NCBI RefSeq assembly: GCF_902499175.1
Contig: NZ_CABVQC010000005.1
Coordinates: 124,001-188,000 of the forward strand
Length of the DNA stretch: 64,000 nt
Origin: Burkholderia aenigmatica
GTDB taxonomy: Bacteria; Pseudomonadota; Gammaproteobacteria; Burkholderiales; Burkholderiaceae
Direction of reading: 5' to 3'
Shown here: positions 27,741 through 37,476 of the stretch, in pieces
Layout: each line of letters opens with the position of its first letter
Numbering within the stretch: position 1 is the stretch's first letter
Program-made: the position numbers and the translations under genes
Notes under the pieces: model-generated
Seen by the model: only the letters and a program-made list of their open reading frames with translations
What the model was told of the DNA's origin: nothing
Databases searched by the model: none

Positions 27741-28133
27741 ATGATCGGTAACTGGAACTACGGTACGGGCCGCCGCAAGAGCGCAGTCGCACGTGTCTTC
27801 ATCAAGGCTGGCAAGGGCGACATCATCGTCAATGGCAAGCCCATCGCTGACTACTTCTCGCGCGAAACGTCGCTGATGATCGTGCGTCAACCGCTGGAAC
27901 TCACGAACCACGGCCAAACGTTCGACATCAAGGTCAACGTCAACGGCGGCGGCGAAACGGGTCAGGCAGGTGCAGTGCGCCACGGCATCACCCGTGCACT
28001 GATCGACTACGATGCGACGCTGAAGCCGTCGCTGTCGAGCGCAGGCTTCGTCACGCGCGATGCACGTGAAGTCGAGCGTAAGAAGGTCGGTCTGCGCAAG
28101 GCACGCCGCGCCAAGCAGTTCTCGAAGCGTTAA
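27741..28133 (+). CDS. rpsI: 30S ribosomal protein S9
   Basis: A 130-residue S9 with [15 protein letters not shown] at the N-terminus and the basic tail ending in KQFSKR, whose last residues reach the P-site tRNA in known ribosomes. A good AAGGGGA ribosome-binding site overlaps the rplM end. Standard rplM-rpsI pair, ended by a strong terminator. Confidence 0.99.
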   Translation: MIGNWNYGTGRRKSAVARVFIKAGKGDIIVNGKPIADYFSRETSLMIVRQPLELTNHGQTFDIKVNVNGGGETGQAGAVRHGITRALIDYDATLKPSLSSAGFVTRDAREVERKKVGLRKARRAKQFSKR

Positions 28134-28175
28134 TTCCGCTTCATGGCTTCGCCGCTCTCGGGCGGCGTCTGCCCG

Positions 28176-28209
28176 AAAAACCGCCAGCTTTCGCGCTGGC
28201 GGTTTTTTT
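28176..28209. terminator. Terminator after rpsI
   Basis: CCGCCAGC (28181-28188) and GCTGGCGG (28195-28202) with flanking A and T runs; loop TTTCGC. Confidence 0.94.
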
Positions 28210-28312
28210 ATGTCCGCTTCCAGGCGCGTGCTGCCGCGGCCCGCGCGGGCGTGTTTGATGAAATCGACAAGAACCTATTGATTTCATGGACTTCAGCACG
28301 ATCTTCTGATCG

Positions 28313-28329
28313 GCCGCTACAATAGCGGC
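28313..28329. promoter_or_regulatory. Inverted repeat over the erpA -10 element
   Basis: GCCGCT (28313-28318) and AGCGGC (28324-28329) flank ACAAT, so a TACAAT -10 candidate (28318-28323) is embedded in a palindrome 24 bp upstream of the erpA ATG. A repressor covering the -10 is possible. No good -35 is visible. Confidence 0.4.
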
Positions 28330-28352
28330 TAAAGCTTTTTGGAGAGTTCGCA

Positions 28353-28724
28353 ATGAACGCTGTTACCGAATCCGCAGCAACGACGGCCGAAATGCCGGTT
28401 CCGTTCGTCTTCACCGACGCCGCAGCCGACAAGGTCAAGCAACTGATCGACGAAGAGGGCAATCCCGACCTGAAGCTGCGCGTGTTCGTGCAGGGCGGCG
28501 GCTGCTCCGGCTTCCAGTATGGCTTCACGTTCGACGAGGAAGTCAACGAGGACGACACCGTGATGAACAAGAACGGCGTCCAGCTCCTGATCGACTCGAT
28601 GAGCTACCAGTACCTGGTCGGCGCCGAGATCGACTACAAGGACGACCTCAACGGCGCCCAGTTCGTGATCAAGAACCCGAACGCGAGCACCACCTGCGGG
28701 TGCGGCTCGTCGTTCTCGGTCTGA
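28353..28724 (+). CDS. erpA: Iron-sulfur cluster insertion protein ErpA
   Basis: A 123-residue A-type Fe-S carrier. The three cluster-binding cysteines occur in the expected arrangement: one in [11 protein letters not shown] and two in TTCGCGSSF at the C-terminus. It delivers Fe-S clusters to apo-proteins such as the IspG/IspH enzymes. A GGAG lies before the ATG. The N-terminal 15 residues are a variable extension. Monocistronic, with a terminator directly after. Confidence 0.95.
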   Translation: MNAVTESAATTAEMPVPFVFTDAAADKVKQLIDEEGNPDLKLRVFVQGGGCSGFQYGFTFDEEVNEDDTVMNKNGVQLLIDSMSYQYLVGAEIDYKDDLNGAQFVIKNPNASTTCGCGSSFSV

Positions 28725-28759
28725 GCGCACGATCGATCGTGTCCGGTTCGCCGGAATGA

Positions 28760-28788
28760 AAAACGGGGCTTCATGCCCCGTTTTTTTT
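28760..28788. terminator. Terminator after erpA
   Basis: AAAACGGGGC and GCCCCGTTTT form a perfect 10-bp stem with loop TTCAT and a long T run. Also positioned for the convergent anmK gene. Confidence 0.94.
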
Positions 28789-28838
28789 ACGTCCGTGTGC
28801 AATGGCGATGCAACGCCCGCGTTGTGGCGGGTGTCGCG

Positions 28839-29987
28839 TCAACGCGGATAGAGCGCGCCCAGCACGCGGTTGCCGGCTGCACCCGTGACTGTCGCGAGAT
28901 TGCCGGGCTGGCGCGCGGTGAAGCGGTACGAGAGCCACGCGAACGCGAGCGCCTCGACCTGTTGAGGCGGCACGCCGAGCGCGGCCGTCGTATCGACCGT
29001 GGCCGGCACGCCGGCCTCGTGCAGCGCGTGCCGGAGCGCGTCGAGCAGCACCGGATTGCGTGCGCCGCCGCCGCAGACGAACACGGCCTTGCAGCCCGCT
29101 GCGTGCTGCGCGATCTCGCGTGCGACCGACACGGCCGTCAGCGCGGTGAGGGTCGTCTGGACGTCCTGCGGCGCGAGTTGTGCGAACGCGGCGAGCTTCG
29201 CGTCGAGCCACGCCGGATTGAACAGGTCGCGTCCGGTGCTTTTCGGCGGCGGCGCAGTGAAATACGGCTCGTCGAGCAGCGCGTCGAGCAGCGGCGCGTG
29301 GACGGTGCCGCGCGCGGCGAACTTGCCGCCGTCGTCGTACGGCTTGCCGAGATGGCGGGTCGCCCATTCGTCGAGCAAAGCATTCGCGGGGCCGCAGTCG
29401 AAGCCGCGCACGTCGCCGCCTTCGCCGGGCAGGATCGTGATGTTGCTGATCCCGCCGAGATTGCAGACGACGCGCGTCTCGCCCGGCGCGCCGAATACCG
29501 TCGCATGGAAGGCCGGCGCGAGCGGCGCGCCGTGGCCGCCTGCTGCGACGTCGCGGCTGCGGAAATCGGCGATCACGTCGACCTGGGTCAGTTCGGCGAG
29601 CAGGGCGGGGTTGTTGATCTGCCGCGTATAGCCACGCTCGGGGCGATGGCGCACGGTCTGGCCGTGCACGCCGATCGCACGGATCTCGTCGCGCGACAGC
29701 CCGGCGGTGCGCTGCAATTCGTGGCAGCACACCGCGTAGCGCGTGACCAGCGCGTTCGCCGCGAGCGCTTCGCGGTCGATTTCATCGTCGCCCGGCTGCT
29801 GCAGCGCGAACAGCGCGTCGCGCAGCGATTGTGCGAAGCCGACGAACGCTTCCGCGAGCACGACCGGCGGCTTGCCGGCCTCGAAACGCGCGGCGACGCC
29901 ATCGACGCCGTCCATGCTGGTTCCCGACATCAGCCCGAAGTAGATGCCGTCGGCCGGATGGGCGTTTGGCGGCTGTCGTTGCGGCAC
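28839..29987 (-). CDS. anmK: Anhydro-N-acetylmuramic acid kinase
   Basis: A 382-residue kinase of the AnmK family, which opens and phosphorylates 1,6-anhydro-MurNAc during peptidoglycan recycling. The ATP-binding [14 protein letters not shown] block lies at the N-terminus (residues about 18-31). [30 protein letters not shown] and [10 protein letters not shown] are the other conserved blocks. Divergent from tyrS with a 142-bp gap. Confidence 0.97.
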   Translation of the reverse strand: MPQRQPPNAHPADGIYFGLMSGTSMDGVDGVAARFEAGKPPVVLAEAFVGFAQSLRDALFALQQPGDDEIDREALAANALVTRYAVCCHELQRTAGLSRDEIRAIGVHGQTVRHRPERGYTRQINNPALLAELTQVDVIADFRSRDVAAGGHGAPLAPAFHATVFGAPGETRVVCNLGGISNITILPGEGGDVRGFDCGPANALLDEWATRHLGKPYDDGGKFAARGTVHAPLLDALLDEPYFTAPPPKSTGRDLFNPAWLDAKLAAFAQLAPQDVQTTLTALTAVSVAREIAQHAAGCKAVFVCGGGARNPVLLDALRHALHEAGVPATVDTTAALGVPPQQVEALAFAWLSYRFTARQPGNLATVTGAAGNRVLGALYPR

Positions 29988-30129
29988 GTTGGGTTCTCCT
30001 GGATCGTGCGGCGCGGGCCGGTGCCGCGCGCCTTGCGCCCGATTATCCGCGCAACATGACGCGCCGTTAAGCGATGCGCGCGCAAGTTATGGGAAAATCC
30101 CTGCTTTTGCGACATTCTTCCTGGCACCG

Positions 30130-31371
30130 ATGAGCACCGAACCCAGTTCCAAGCCTGTTTTCCCGATCACCGACGAAGTCCGGCATGCGCTCGCCGTCAC
30201 GAAGCGCGGCGTCGACGAGCTGCTGGTCGAGGAAGAGTTCGCGCAGAAGCTCGCGCGCAGCGCGGCCACGGGCACGCCGCTTCGCATCAAGCTCGGCCTC
30301 GACCCGACTGCGCCTGACATCCACATCGGCCATACGGTCGTGCTGAACAAGATGCGTCAGCTGCAGGACCTCGGCCACACGGTGATCTTCCTGATCGGCG
30401 ATTTCACGTCGCTGATCGGCGACCCGTCGGGCCGCAACGCGACGCGCCCGCCGCTCACGCGCGAGCAGATCGAATCGAACGCGAAGACCTACTTCGAGCA
30501 GGCCGCGCTCGTGCTCGATCGCGACAAGACCGAGATCCGCTACAACAGCGAATGGTCGATGCCGCTCGGCGCGGACGGGATGATCAAACTCGCGTCGCGC
30601 TACACGGTTGCGCGGATCCTCGAGCGCGAGGATTTCACGAAGCGCTTCCAGGGCGGCGTGCCGATCTCGATCCACGAATTCCTGTACCCGCTGATGCAGG
30701 GCTACGACTCGGTCGCGCTGAACGCCGACCTCGAGCTCGGCGGTACCGACCAGAAGTTCAACCTGCTGGTCGGCCGCGAGTTGCAGAAGCAATACGGCCA
30801 GGAACAGCAGTGCATTCTCACGATGCCGCTGCTCGAAGGCCTCGACGGCGTCGAGAAAATGTCGAAGTCGAAGGGCAACTACGTCGGCATCAGCGAGCAT
30901 CCGAACGACATGTTCGGCAAGCTGATGAGCATCTCGGACACGCTGATGTGGCGTTACTTCGAACTGCTGTCGTTCCGCCCGATGGACGAAATCGGCGGCT
31001 TCAAGCGCGAGATCGAAGGTGGCCGCAACCCGCGCGACTTCAAGGTGCTGCTCGCGCAGGAAATCGTCGCGCGCTTCCACTCGCAGGCCGACGCCGAGCG
31101 TGCGCTCGAGGATTTCAACCACCGTGCGAAGGGCGGCGTGCCGGACGATATCCCGTCGGTCACGCTCGCGGGCGCGCCGCTCTCGATCGGTCAACTGCTG
31201 AAGCAGGCCGGCCTCGTGCCGTCGACGAGCGAGGCGCTGCGCAACATCGAGCAGGGCGGCGTGAAGATCGACGGCGCGACCGTGTCGGACAAGGGCCTGA
31301 AGGTCGAAGCCGGCGAGTTCGTCGTGCAGGTCGGCAAGCGCCGTTTCGCACGTGTCACGCTGACCGCATGA
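30130..31371 (+). CDS. tyrS: Tyrosyl-tRNA synthetase
   Basis: A 413-residue class I synthetase. HIGH is at residues 65-68 ([12 protein letters not shown]), KMSKS at 243-247, and an S4 RNA-binding domain occupies about 350-413. The length and the [14 protein letters not shown] block place it in the TyrRS-Z (TyrS type 2) group. The frame is open far upstream, but the ATG at 30130 is the conserved start. Its stop overlaps the dtd start by 4 bp (ATGA), coupling the synthetase to the D-aminoacyl-tRNA proofreader, which fits since D-Tyr-tRNA is a classic Dtd substrate. Confidence 0.98.
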   Translation: MSTEPSSKPVFPITDEVRHALAVTKRGVDELLVEEEFAQKLARSAATGTPLRIKLGLDPTAPDIHIGHTVVLNKMRQLQDLGHTVIFLIGDFTSLIGDPSGRNATRPPLTREQIESNAKTYFEQAALVLDRDKTEIRYNSEWSMPLGADGMIKLASRYTVARILEREDFTKRFQGGVPISIHEFLYPLMQGYDSVALNADLELGGTDQKFNLLVGRELQKQYGQEQQCILTMPLLEGLDGVEKMSKSKGNYVGISEHPNDMFGKLMSISDTLMWRYFELLSFRPMDEIGGFKREIEGGRNPRDFKVLLAQEIVARFHSQADAERALEDFNHRAKGGVPDDIPSVTLAGAPLSIGQLLKQAGLVPSTSEALRNIEQGGVKIDGATVSDKGLKVEAGEFVVQVGKRRFARVTLTA

Positions 31372-31826
31372 TCGCGCTGATCCAGCGCGTGAAGCGCGCC
31401 GACGTGCGCGTCGGCGATCGCACGACGGGCGAGATCGGCGCGGGCCTGCTCGCGCTGGTCTGCGCGGAGCGCGGCGACACCGACGCGGCAGCCGACAAGC
31501 TGCTGGCGAAGATGCTCGGCTACCGCGTGTTCAGCGACGCGGCCGGCAAGATGAACCTGCCGGTGTCGAATATCGACGGCGAGGGCCGCGCAGGCGGCCT
31601 GCTGCTCGTGTCGCAGTTCACGCTGGCGGCCGATACCAACAGCGGGCTGCGGCCGAGCTTCACGCCGGCCGCGCCGCCCGACGAGGGCGCGCGGCTGTTC
31701 GACTATTTCGTCGCGGCCGCGCGTGCGCGCCATCCGGTCGTCGAGACGGGCGAGTTCGGCGCCGACATGCAGGTGTCGCTCGTCAACGACGGCCCCGTGA
31801 CGTTCTGGCTGCAAGTGCGGCCCTGA
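31368..31826 (+). CDS. dtd: D-aminoacyl-tRNA deacylase
   Basis: A 152-residue Dtd that hydrolyses D-aminoacyl-tRNA. The chirality-checking motifs are present: [12 protein letters not shown] (SQxT) and [11 protein letters not shown] (the NxGPVT motif). Translation starts within the tyrS stop codon. A phosphatase gene follows after 23 bp. Confidence 0.98.
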   Translation: MIALIQRVKRADVRVGDRTTGEIGAGLLALVCAERGDTDAAADKLLAKMLGYRVFSDAAGKMNLPVSNIDGEGRAGGLLLVSQFTLAADTNSGLRPSFTPAAPPDEGARLFDYFVAAARARHPVVETGEFGADMQVSLVNDGPVTFWLQVRP

Positions 31827-31849
31827 TTCTTCCCCGGAGACGCGCCGCG

Positions 31850-32512
31850 ATGGCCACCACGCAGATTCTTTTCATCCGCCATGGCGAGACGGCCTGGAAT
31901 CGCATCAAGCGCATCCAGGGTCATATCGACATTCCGCTGGCCGAAACGGGCCTCGAGCAGGCGCAGCGGCTCGCCGTGCGGATCGCGCGCGAGGCGCGCG
32001 ACGGCGCACGGCTCGATGCGATCTATTCGAGCGACCTGATGCGCGCGCAGCAGACCGCGCAGCCGTTCGCCGATGCGCTCGGGCTGTCGCCGCGGCTGCG
32101 GGAAGGGCTGCGCGAACGCTCGTACGGCCAGTTCCAGGGGCATGACAGCGCCGAGATCGAGACGCTGTTCCCCGACGCCTACGCGGCCTGGCAGACGCGC
32201 GACCCCGGTTTCGCGCCGGAGGGCGGCGAGTCGCAGCGCGAGTTCTATCACCGCGTGCTGCATGCGCTCGAACCGATCGTCGCCGAGCATCCGGGCGGCC
32301 GGATCGCGTGCGTTGCGCACGGCGGCGTGCTCGATTGCGTGTACCGGTTTGCGAACGGCATCGAACTGTCGGCGCCGCGCAATTATCAGCTGCTCAACAC
32401 GAGCATCAACGTCGTCGATTACGTGGATGGCCGTGCGCAAGTCGTGCAGTGGGCCGACGTGTCGCACCTGGACGCGGCAAGCGACGACGACGGGTACCGC
32501 AAAGTGCTCTGA
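31850..32512 (+). CDS. Histidine phosphatase family protein (GpmB-like)
   Basis: A 220-residue phosphoglycerate-mutase-fold protein with the phospho-histidine motif RHGE at residues 10-13, ERSYGQFQGH with the catalytic glutamate region, and the second histidine in VAHGGVLD. Commonly annotated as cofactor-dependent phosphoglycerate mutase, but these short enzymes are usually broad or unassigned phosphatases, so I leave the substrate open. Last gene of the tyrS-dtd unit. Confidence 0.92.
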   Translation: MATTQILFIRHGETAWNRIKRIQGHIDIPLAETGLEQAQRLAVRIAREARDGARLDAIYSSDLMRAQQTAQPFADALGLSPRLREGLRERSYGQFQGHDSAEIETLFPDAYAAWQTRDPGFAPEGGESQREFYHRVLHALEPIVAEHPGGRIACVAHGGVLDCVYRFANGIELSAPRNYQLLNTSINVVDYVDGRAQVVQWADVSHLDAASDDDGYRKVL

Positions 32513-32520
32513 GCCAGCAG

Positions 32521-32550
32521 GCCCCGTCCGGCATCGCCGGCCGGGGCTCC
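32521..32550. terminator. Weak bidirectional hairpin between convergent genes
   Basis: GCCCCG-T-CCGGC pairs with GCCGG-C-CGGGGC around loop ATC, with one internal mismatch. Only a short pyrimidine run (TCCTTT) follows. Confidence 0.55.
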
Positions 32551-32578
32551 TTTCCTGTGTGGTGCTGCCGCTTACGGT

Positions 32579-33715
32579 TTACTGCGGCAGCGCGTGGCGC
32601 GTTTTGTAGTCGAGCGCGTACGCGATCTTGCCGGGCTTGTCCGCCGCGATCGGCTGGCGCAGCTTGTCGAATTCCCCCTTGTTGTACTTCTTCCCGCCGT
32701 TGATCGCGTCCGCGCGCCCGAGGTCGGCGCCCGTCTTGCCGTCGATCACCGGATCGGTGGCCGCGACCATCCGCGTCGACGCATTCCAGACCGCGTTCAG
32801 GTAGCCCGTGTCGGCCTTCGCCGGATCGGGATCGGTTGCGCCGGCGCGCGTCAGATCATAGCCGGCGAGTGAGAACGTGCCCGGTTGCGCGCGCAGCCAG
32901 TCGGCCCAGTAGAACTCGAGGTAGTCGGTGGCTTGCGCGGGCTTGCTGTAGCCGATGTCGCGCGTGAAATAGACGAGCGAGCGGTAGCGGTCGTTCGTCA
33001 TCCCGAGTTTCAGGCCGAGCCCGGTCGGCAGTTGCGCGGCCGTGATCGGCTTGCCTTCGCCGTTCTTGAGGCGCAGATAGCCGCGACTCTGCATCTGCTG
33101 CCAGAACGCGTCGCCCGAGTAGTCGCTGAGGTTGTCCTTGACGACGACGTGCACGTGCAGCGCCGGGCCGCCGTCGGGCGTCTCGTAGTAGGTCGACAGG
33201 CCGTGGTGGCCGTCGGTCAGGTACAGCGCATCGCCGTTCGGGCCGATCACGACCGGGTTCAGTACCGAGCGGTCGCGGGCGTTCCCGTCGGTCGTCGTGC
33301 ACGTGTAGCTCGCGGGTTCGCGCAGCGCCGACCTGGCCGTGTAGCCGCTCGAAGCGACGCCGCCGAGGCCTTCGTCTGCGCAGAAGTCGTCGAACTTCTT
33401 GTCGGGCTGTAATTCGTAGCGGCCGAGCTTGTAGTAGATCTGGTCGTAGCCGATCGCGCCCTGCGTCGGATGGAGGTCGCCAAGCGTCACGTCGATCAGG
33501 TCGCCCGCGCGAGCGGCCTTCCACTTGCCCGGTTGCGGCGTGACGGTGGCGGGCGGCGTGGGAGCGGGCGCGGTCGGGGTGCCGCCGGACGGCGTTTGCG
33601 CGTCCGAGCGCGCGACGGCAGTGACATCGTCGCCTCCGCAGGCGGTGAGGGCGAAGACGGTGGACAGGCTGGCGGCAAGGGCGAAACGGATCGGCAGGCG
33701 TGGCATCGCGGGCAT
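32579..33715 (-). CDS. Lipoprotein with ParB/Srx-like (ParBc_2) domain
   Basis: A 378-residue predicted lipoprotein: a Sec signal with lipobox LTAC places the lipidated cysteine at residue 26, followed by a Thr/Pro-rich linker to about residue 65. The main domain contains VTLGDLHPTQGAIGYDQIYYK, partly quoted, and LYLTDGHHGLSTYYE, which match the ParB/sulfiredoxin-like nuclease fold (PF08857-type) with its DGHH motif. Its envelope location makes a plasmid-partitioning role implausible. I use the ATG at 33715 to give a normal signal length; a GTG at 33754 and an ATG at 33706 are alternatives. Function unknown. Confidence 0.82.
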   Translation of the reverse strand: MPAMPRLPIRFALAASLSTVFALTACGGDDVTAVARSDAQTPSGGTPTAPAPTPPATVTPQPGKWKAARAGDLIDVTLGDLHPTQGAIGYDQIYYKLGRYELQPDKKFDDFCADEGLGGVASSGYTARSALREPASYTCTTTDGNARDRSVLNPVVIGPNGDALYLTDGHHGLSTYYETPDGGPALHVHVVVKDNLSDYSGDAFWQQMQSRGYLRLKNGEGKPITAAQLPTGLGLKLGMTNDRYRSLVYFTRDIGYSKPAQATDYLEFYWADWLRAQPGTFSLAGYDLTRAGATDPDPAKADTGYLNAVWNASTRMVAATDPVIDGKTGADLGRADAINGGKKYNKGEFDKLRQPIAADKPGKIAYALDYKTRHALPQ

Positions 33716-33858
33716 CGGGTGTCGGTCGGGTTGGCGGGACACCGCGCGGGTCACGGACAGGCGGGACGTACGGCACGTGCGACCGTGCGCGGGTGCAAGC
33801 CCGTCAGCTTGTCACAGGTATTTGACAGTAAATTGAAATGATAAGAGGAAGCGAATCG

Positions 33859-34812
33859 TCAGGCAGGCGGCTTGCCGTCGGGCGGTGTCGCTGTGGCGCG
33901 CCGGCGCGCGCGCTTTGACGCGCCGTTCACGAGCGCCCAGCGCAGCACGGGTGCGACGACCCGTATGCCGGGCCGGACCACTGCGCGGCGCAGCGGCGCG
34001 AACGCGGCCACGCCGAGCATGCGCTGCGCCCACGGCGGCAGCAGGTCGATCCCGGCATGCATCACCAGCGACGCCGCCGGCCGCAGCGCGGGCCTCGCAA
34101 CCGGCACGTTCAGCAGGATGGACATCACGTCGAAGGTGCGCGGCCCGGCCTCGAGCTCGGGCTGCATGCGCGCGAGATAGGCGGCCACATCGGCGCGCGA
34201 ACGGGGCACCTCGTGCGCGCCGAGCAGTTCGGCGATCAATGCCGTTTCGGCGTAGTAGCGATCCTGCAACTCGCCCGGCAGCGCCGGATTGACGTAGCGC
34301 AGATGCGCAGCGAGGAAACTCGACACTTCCGCGACATGCACCCAGGTCAGCAACGCCGGATCGTCGGCGCGGTACGGCCGGCCGTCCGGCGCGGTGCCCG
34401 AGATGTGCGCGTGGATCGATTTCACGCGCTCGATCAGCGCGAGTGCGTCCGCGCGGCTGCCGAACGTCGTACCGGTGATGAATGTGGCGGTGCGCCGCAA
34501 GCGGCCCAGGATGTCGGTGCGAAACGACGAGTGATCCCAGACACCCGCGAGCGCGAGCGGATGGAGCGCCTGCAGCAGTAGCGCGGCGATGCCGCCTGTC
34601 ATCATCGACGTGAAGTCGGCATGCACGCGCCAGCAGACGGCGTCGGGGCCGAACAGCCCCGGGTCTCCCGGCGGCGAAGAGAGGTCGAGCGACGGGCCGC
34701 CGCCGCCCGCCGTCAGGTGCGTGACGCCGGCCACGAGCCGCTTGCGGATCGGCTCGGCCCAGCGCGGGCCAGGTGCGGGTGCGGCGGGGTGGCGGGTGGG
34801 CGGCGTCGTCAT
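33859..34812 (-). CDS. MpaB/DUF2236 family oxygenase-like protein
   Basis: A 317-residue protein of the DUF2236 family, shared with fungal MpaB and the latex-clearing rubber oxygenases, which bind a b-type haem. Recognisable blocks are CWRVHADFTSMMTGGIAALL, LQALHPLALAGVWDHSSF and TWVHVAEVSSFLAAHLRY. No signal peptide is obvious. It begins 24 bp after ruvB ends in the same direction, so it may be the last cistron of the ruv operon, an odd partner. Substrate unknown; the low-complexity basic C-terminus (KRARRRATATPP) is likely disordered. Confidence 0.85.
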   Translation of the reverse strand: MTTPPTRHPAAPAPGPRWAEPIRKRLVAGVTHLTAGGGGPSLDLSSPPGDPGLFGPDAVCWRVHADFTSMMTGGIAALLLQALHPLALAGVWDHSSFRTDILGRLRRTATFITGTTFGSRADALALIERVKSIHAHISGTAPDGRPYRADDPALLTWVHVAEVSSFLAAHLRYVNPALPGELQDRYYAETALIAELLGAHEVPRSRADVAAYLARMQPELEAGPRTFDVMSILLNVPVARPALRPAASLVMHAGIDLLPPWAQRMLGVAAFAPLRRAVVRPGIRVVAPVLRWALVNGASKRARRRATATPPDGKPPA

Positions 34813-34836
34813 GGTGGGTGCGGCTCGGGCGACGGG

Positions 34837-35907
34837 TTACTTCCCGTCGGGGGTATCCCACTCGCCGCGTTCGGTGCGGCCGGTGTCCGGCACGGAAAGC
34901 CCGAAGTGGCGATAGGTGAGCAGCGTCGCGACGCGCCCGCGCGGCGTGCGCTGCAGGAAGCCCTGCTGGATCAGGTACGGCTCGAGTACGTCCTCGATCG
35001 TGTCGCGCTCTTCGCCGATCGCTGCGGCGAGGTTGTCGATGCCGACCGGGCCGCCGTCGAACTTGTACAGGATCGCCTCGAGCAGCTTGCGGTCCATCAG
35101 GTCGAAGCCGACCGGATCGACGTCGAGCATCGCGAGCGCGGCATCGGCGACGGCCGCGGTGATCTGGCCGTCGGCCTTCACTTCCGCGAAGTCGCGCACG
35201 CGGCGCAGCAGCCGGTTTGCAATCCGCGGCGTGCCGCGCGAGCGCTTCGCGATTTCGAGTGCGCCGTTCGGATCGATCTGCGCGTTCAGCAGCGACGCCG
35301 AGCGCCGCACGATGCGCGACAGTTGCTCGGCGTCGTAGAACTCGAGGCGCGCGACGATACCGAAGCGATCGCGCAGCGGGTTGGTCAGCATCCCGGCGCG
35401 GGTGGTCGCGCCGACCAGCGTGAACGGCTGCAGGTCGAGCTTCACACTGCGCGCGGCCGGGCCTTCGCCGATCATGATGTCGATCTGGTAATCCTCAAGT
35501 GCCGGATACAGGATTTCCTCGACGACCGGCGACAGCCGGTGGATCTCGTCGATGAACAGCACGTCGTTCGCTTCGAGGTTGGTCAGCAGCGCGGCGAGAT
35601 CGCCCGCGCGCTCAAGCACGGGGCCCGACGTCTGGCGCAGGTTCACGCCCATCTCCCGCGCGATGATGTGCGCGAGCGTCGTCTTGCCGAGGCCCGGCGG
35701 CCCGAACAGCAGCACGTGGTCGAGCGGCTCGGAGCGGCGCTTGGCGGCTTCAATGAAGATCTCGAGCTGGCCGCGCACCTTTTCCTGGCCGACGTAGTCG
35801 TCGAGCTGGCGCGGCCGCAGCGCACGTTCGAACACCTCCTCGTGCGACGAGGCGGGCGTGGCGGCGATGATCCGCTGCTCGGTGGCGAGTTTGTCGGTTT
35901 CAATCAT
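34837..35907 (-). CDS. ruvB: Holliday junction branch migration helicase RuvB
   Basis: A 356-residue AAA+ motor. Walker [10 protein letters not shown] lies at residues 69-77 and Walker B LFIDEIH at about 117-123; the sensor GATTRAG and arginine region RDRFGI are present, with a C-terminal winged helix ([14 protein letters not shown]). It drives branch migration with RuvA. Gene order on the minus strand is ruvC, ruvA, ruvB. Confidence 0.99.
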   Translation of the reverse strand: MIETDKLATEQRIIAATPASSHEEVFERALRPRQLDDYVGQEKVRGQLEIFIEAAKRRSEPLDHVLLFGPPGLGKTTLAHIIAREMGVNLRQTSGPVLERAGDLAALLTNLEANDVLFIDEIHRLSPVVEEILYPALEDYQIDIMIGEGPAARSVKLDLQPFTLVGATTRAGMLTNPLRDRFGIVARLEFYDAEQLSRIVRRSASLLNAQIDPNGALEIAKRSRGTPRIANRLLRRVRDFAEVKADGQITAAVADAALAMLDVDPVGFDLMDRKLLEAILYKFDGGPVGIDNLAAAIGEERDTIEDVLEPYLIQQGFLQRTPRGRVATLLTYRHFGLSVPDTGRTERGEWDTPDGK

Positions 35908-36026
35908 GCGGCCATTGTACCGCGCGCCGCTGTCCCGCCCACCTGGCCGAACGGCCGACTGGCGAGCGTCGCGCAGCCGCGCGACACTGGCTTCGACGCA
36001 CCGATTGGCGGCGCGTCATGCGGGCG

Positions 36027-36608
36027 TTACACCTTCGACAGCGCCTTCAGTGCGAGCTTGATGCCTTCCGATACACCGGTGCCGGCCGGCACGTTCTTGA
36101 TCGCGGCGAGGCCTTCCTTTTCGGAATAGCCGAGCGCGAGCAGCGCGTTGAGGATGTCGGTCGCATGGTCGGACGGCGACGCGGCGCCGGCGAGCGCACC
36201 GAGATCGGCGCCGAGCTTGCCCTTCAGTTCGAGCAGCAGGCGCTCGGCCGTCTTCTTGCCGATGCCGGGCAGGCGCGTGAGGCGTGCGGCGTCCTGCATC
36301 GTCACGGCCTGCGCGAGTTCCTGCACGCTCATGCCGGACAGCACGGCGAGCGCCATGCGCGCGCCGATGCCGGTGATCTTCAGCAGCTCGCGGAAGGTCG
36401 TGCGCTCCTGCGGCGTCAGGAAGCCGTACAGCAGGTGCGCGTCCTCGCGGATGATCTGCTGCGTGAGCAGCACGATGCGCTCGCCCGTTTGCGGCAGGTT
36501 GTAGAAGGTGCTCATCGGCACGTCGATTTCATAGCCGACGCCGTTGCAGTCGACGAGCAGGTGAGGCGGGTTCTTTTCGAGCAGGATGCCGGCGATGCGA
36601 CCGATCAT
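36027..36608 (-). CDS. ruvA: Holliday junction DNA-binding protein RuvA
   Basis: A 193-residue RuvA. Domain I starts [20 protein letters not shown]; two helix-hairpin-helix motifs follow ([15 protein letters not shown] and [16 protein letters not shown]); domain III (about 145-193) contains [11 protein letters not shown] and contacts RuvB. 119 bp separate it from ruvB and 174 bp from ruvC. Confidence 0.99.
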   Translation of the reverse strand: MIGRIAGILLEKNPPHLLVDCNGVGYEIDVPMSTFYNLPQTGERIVLLTQQIIREDAHLLYGFLTPQERTTFRELLKITGIGARMALAVLSGMSVQELAQAVTMQDAARLTRLPGIGKKTAERLLLELKGKLGADLGALAGAASPSDHATDILNALLALGYSEKEGLAAIKNVPAGTGVSEGIKLALKALSKV

Positions 36609-36782
36609 GGATGGCTTGGTGCGAGGAAGAAAGCGCGAGTGTAGCGCACGTGCGGCGCTATGCCGACGGGATCGGCCGTCTGGCCGAAGCGATACGTGCC
36701 GCGTATGCGTTGTGCGAGGCTGGAATGGCCGGCGCGGTCGAAAGCGGTCGCCCGGTACGCCGGGCGATGGCGTGCGCCAGCG

Positions 36783-37325
36783 TTAGCCGACCAGCCGCCC
36801 GCGTCGCACGCGCAGCCCTTTCTTCGCGAGCGCCGGCGCGAGGCCGCCGAGCGTGCTGAGCGTGTTGCCGCCGTGGGCGTGGCAGATCGCCATGCCGAGC
36901 GCGTCGGCCGCGTCGGAGCCCGGTTGTCCGGAGAGGTTGAGCAGCCGCGTGACCATTTCCTGCATCTGCGTCTTGGTCGCGCGGCCGTAGCCGACCACGG
37001 CCTGCTTCAACTGCAGCGCGGTGTATTCGGCCACCGGCAGGCCGCCCGCGACGAGGCCGCAGATCGCGGCGCCGCGCGCCTGGCCGAGCAGCAGCGTCGA
37101 CTGCGGGTTCACGTTGACGAACACTTTTTCGATCGCGGACTGGTCGGGGGCGTGCTCGCGCACGATGGTCGAGACGCCCTGGAAGATCGTGCCGAGCCGG
37201 GTGGCCAGGTCGGCGGTCGGCGTGCGGATCACGCCGCTCGCGACATAGGCGAGCCGGTGGCCGCTGACGTCGATGACGCCGAAGCCGGTGACGCGCAGGC
37301 CGGGGTCGATGCCGAGAATTCGCAT
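36783..37325 (-). CDS. ruvC: Holliday junction resolvase RuvC
   Basis: A 180-residue RNase H-fold endonuclease. Acidic catalytic positions are visible: Asp7 in GIDPGL, a glutamate in AIEKVFVN and the C-terminal aspartates in [16 protein letters not shown]. It resolves junctions moved by RuvAB. First gene of the ruv cluster, preceded by the purH terminator. Confidence 0.98.
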   Translation of the reverse strand: MRILGIDPGLRVTGFGVIDVSGHRLAYVASGVIRTPTADLATRLGTIFQGVSTIVREHAPDQSAIEKVFVNVNPQSTLLLGQARGAAICGLVAGGLPVAEYTALQLKQAVVGYGRATKTQMQEMVTRLLNLSGQPGSDAADALGMAICHAHGGNTLSTLGGLAPALAKKGLRVRRGRLVG

Positions 37326-37412
37326 GGGTAAGGAGAGAAGCCTGATGCAGCGATACTACAACGAATGGTGCGGTGCGCTGGCCGCACGGTTGCGTACGAG
37401 GGCGCCGCGCAA

Positions 37413-37445
37413 TAAAAAACCCGGCGGGTGCGATGCCGCCGGGTT
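37413..37445 (-). terminator. Terminator after purH
   Basis: On the minus strand AACCCGGCGG pairs with CCGCCGGGTT, followed by TTTTATT (37413-37419 read in reverse). Loop is 8 nt. Confidence 0.9.
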
Positions 37446-37476
37446 GTCGAGCAGCGGCCGCGCGGGCCGCAGGCGA

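Noticed and set aside
32579..33715. Plasmid or island partition gene (ParB homologue)
   Set aside because: There is no ParA neighbour, no parS-like repeat was seen, and the lipoprotein signal excludes a cytoplasmic partition role.
33859..34812. Latex-clearing protein (rubber oxygenase) assignment
   Set aside because: Only the general DUF2236 similarity is visible and there is no export signal, so a rubber substrate is unsupported.
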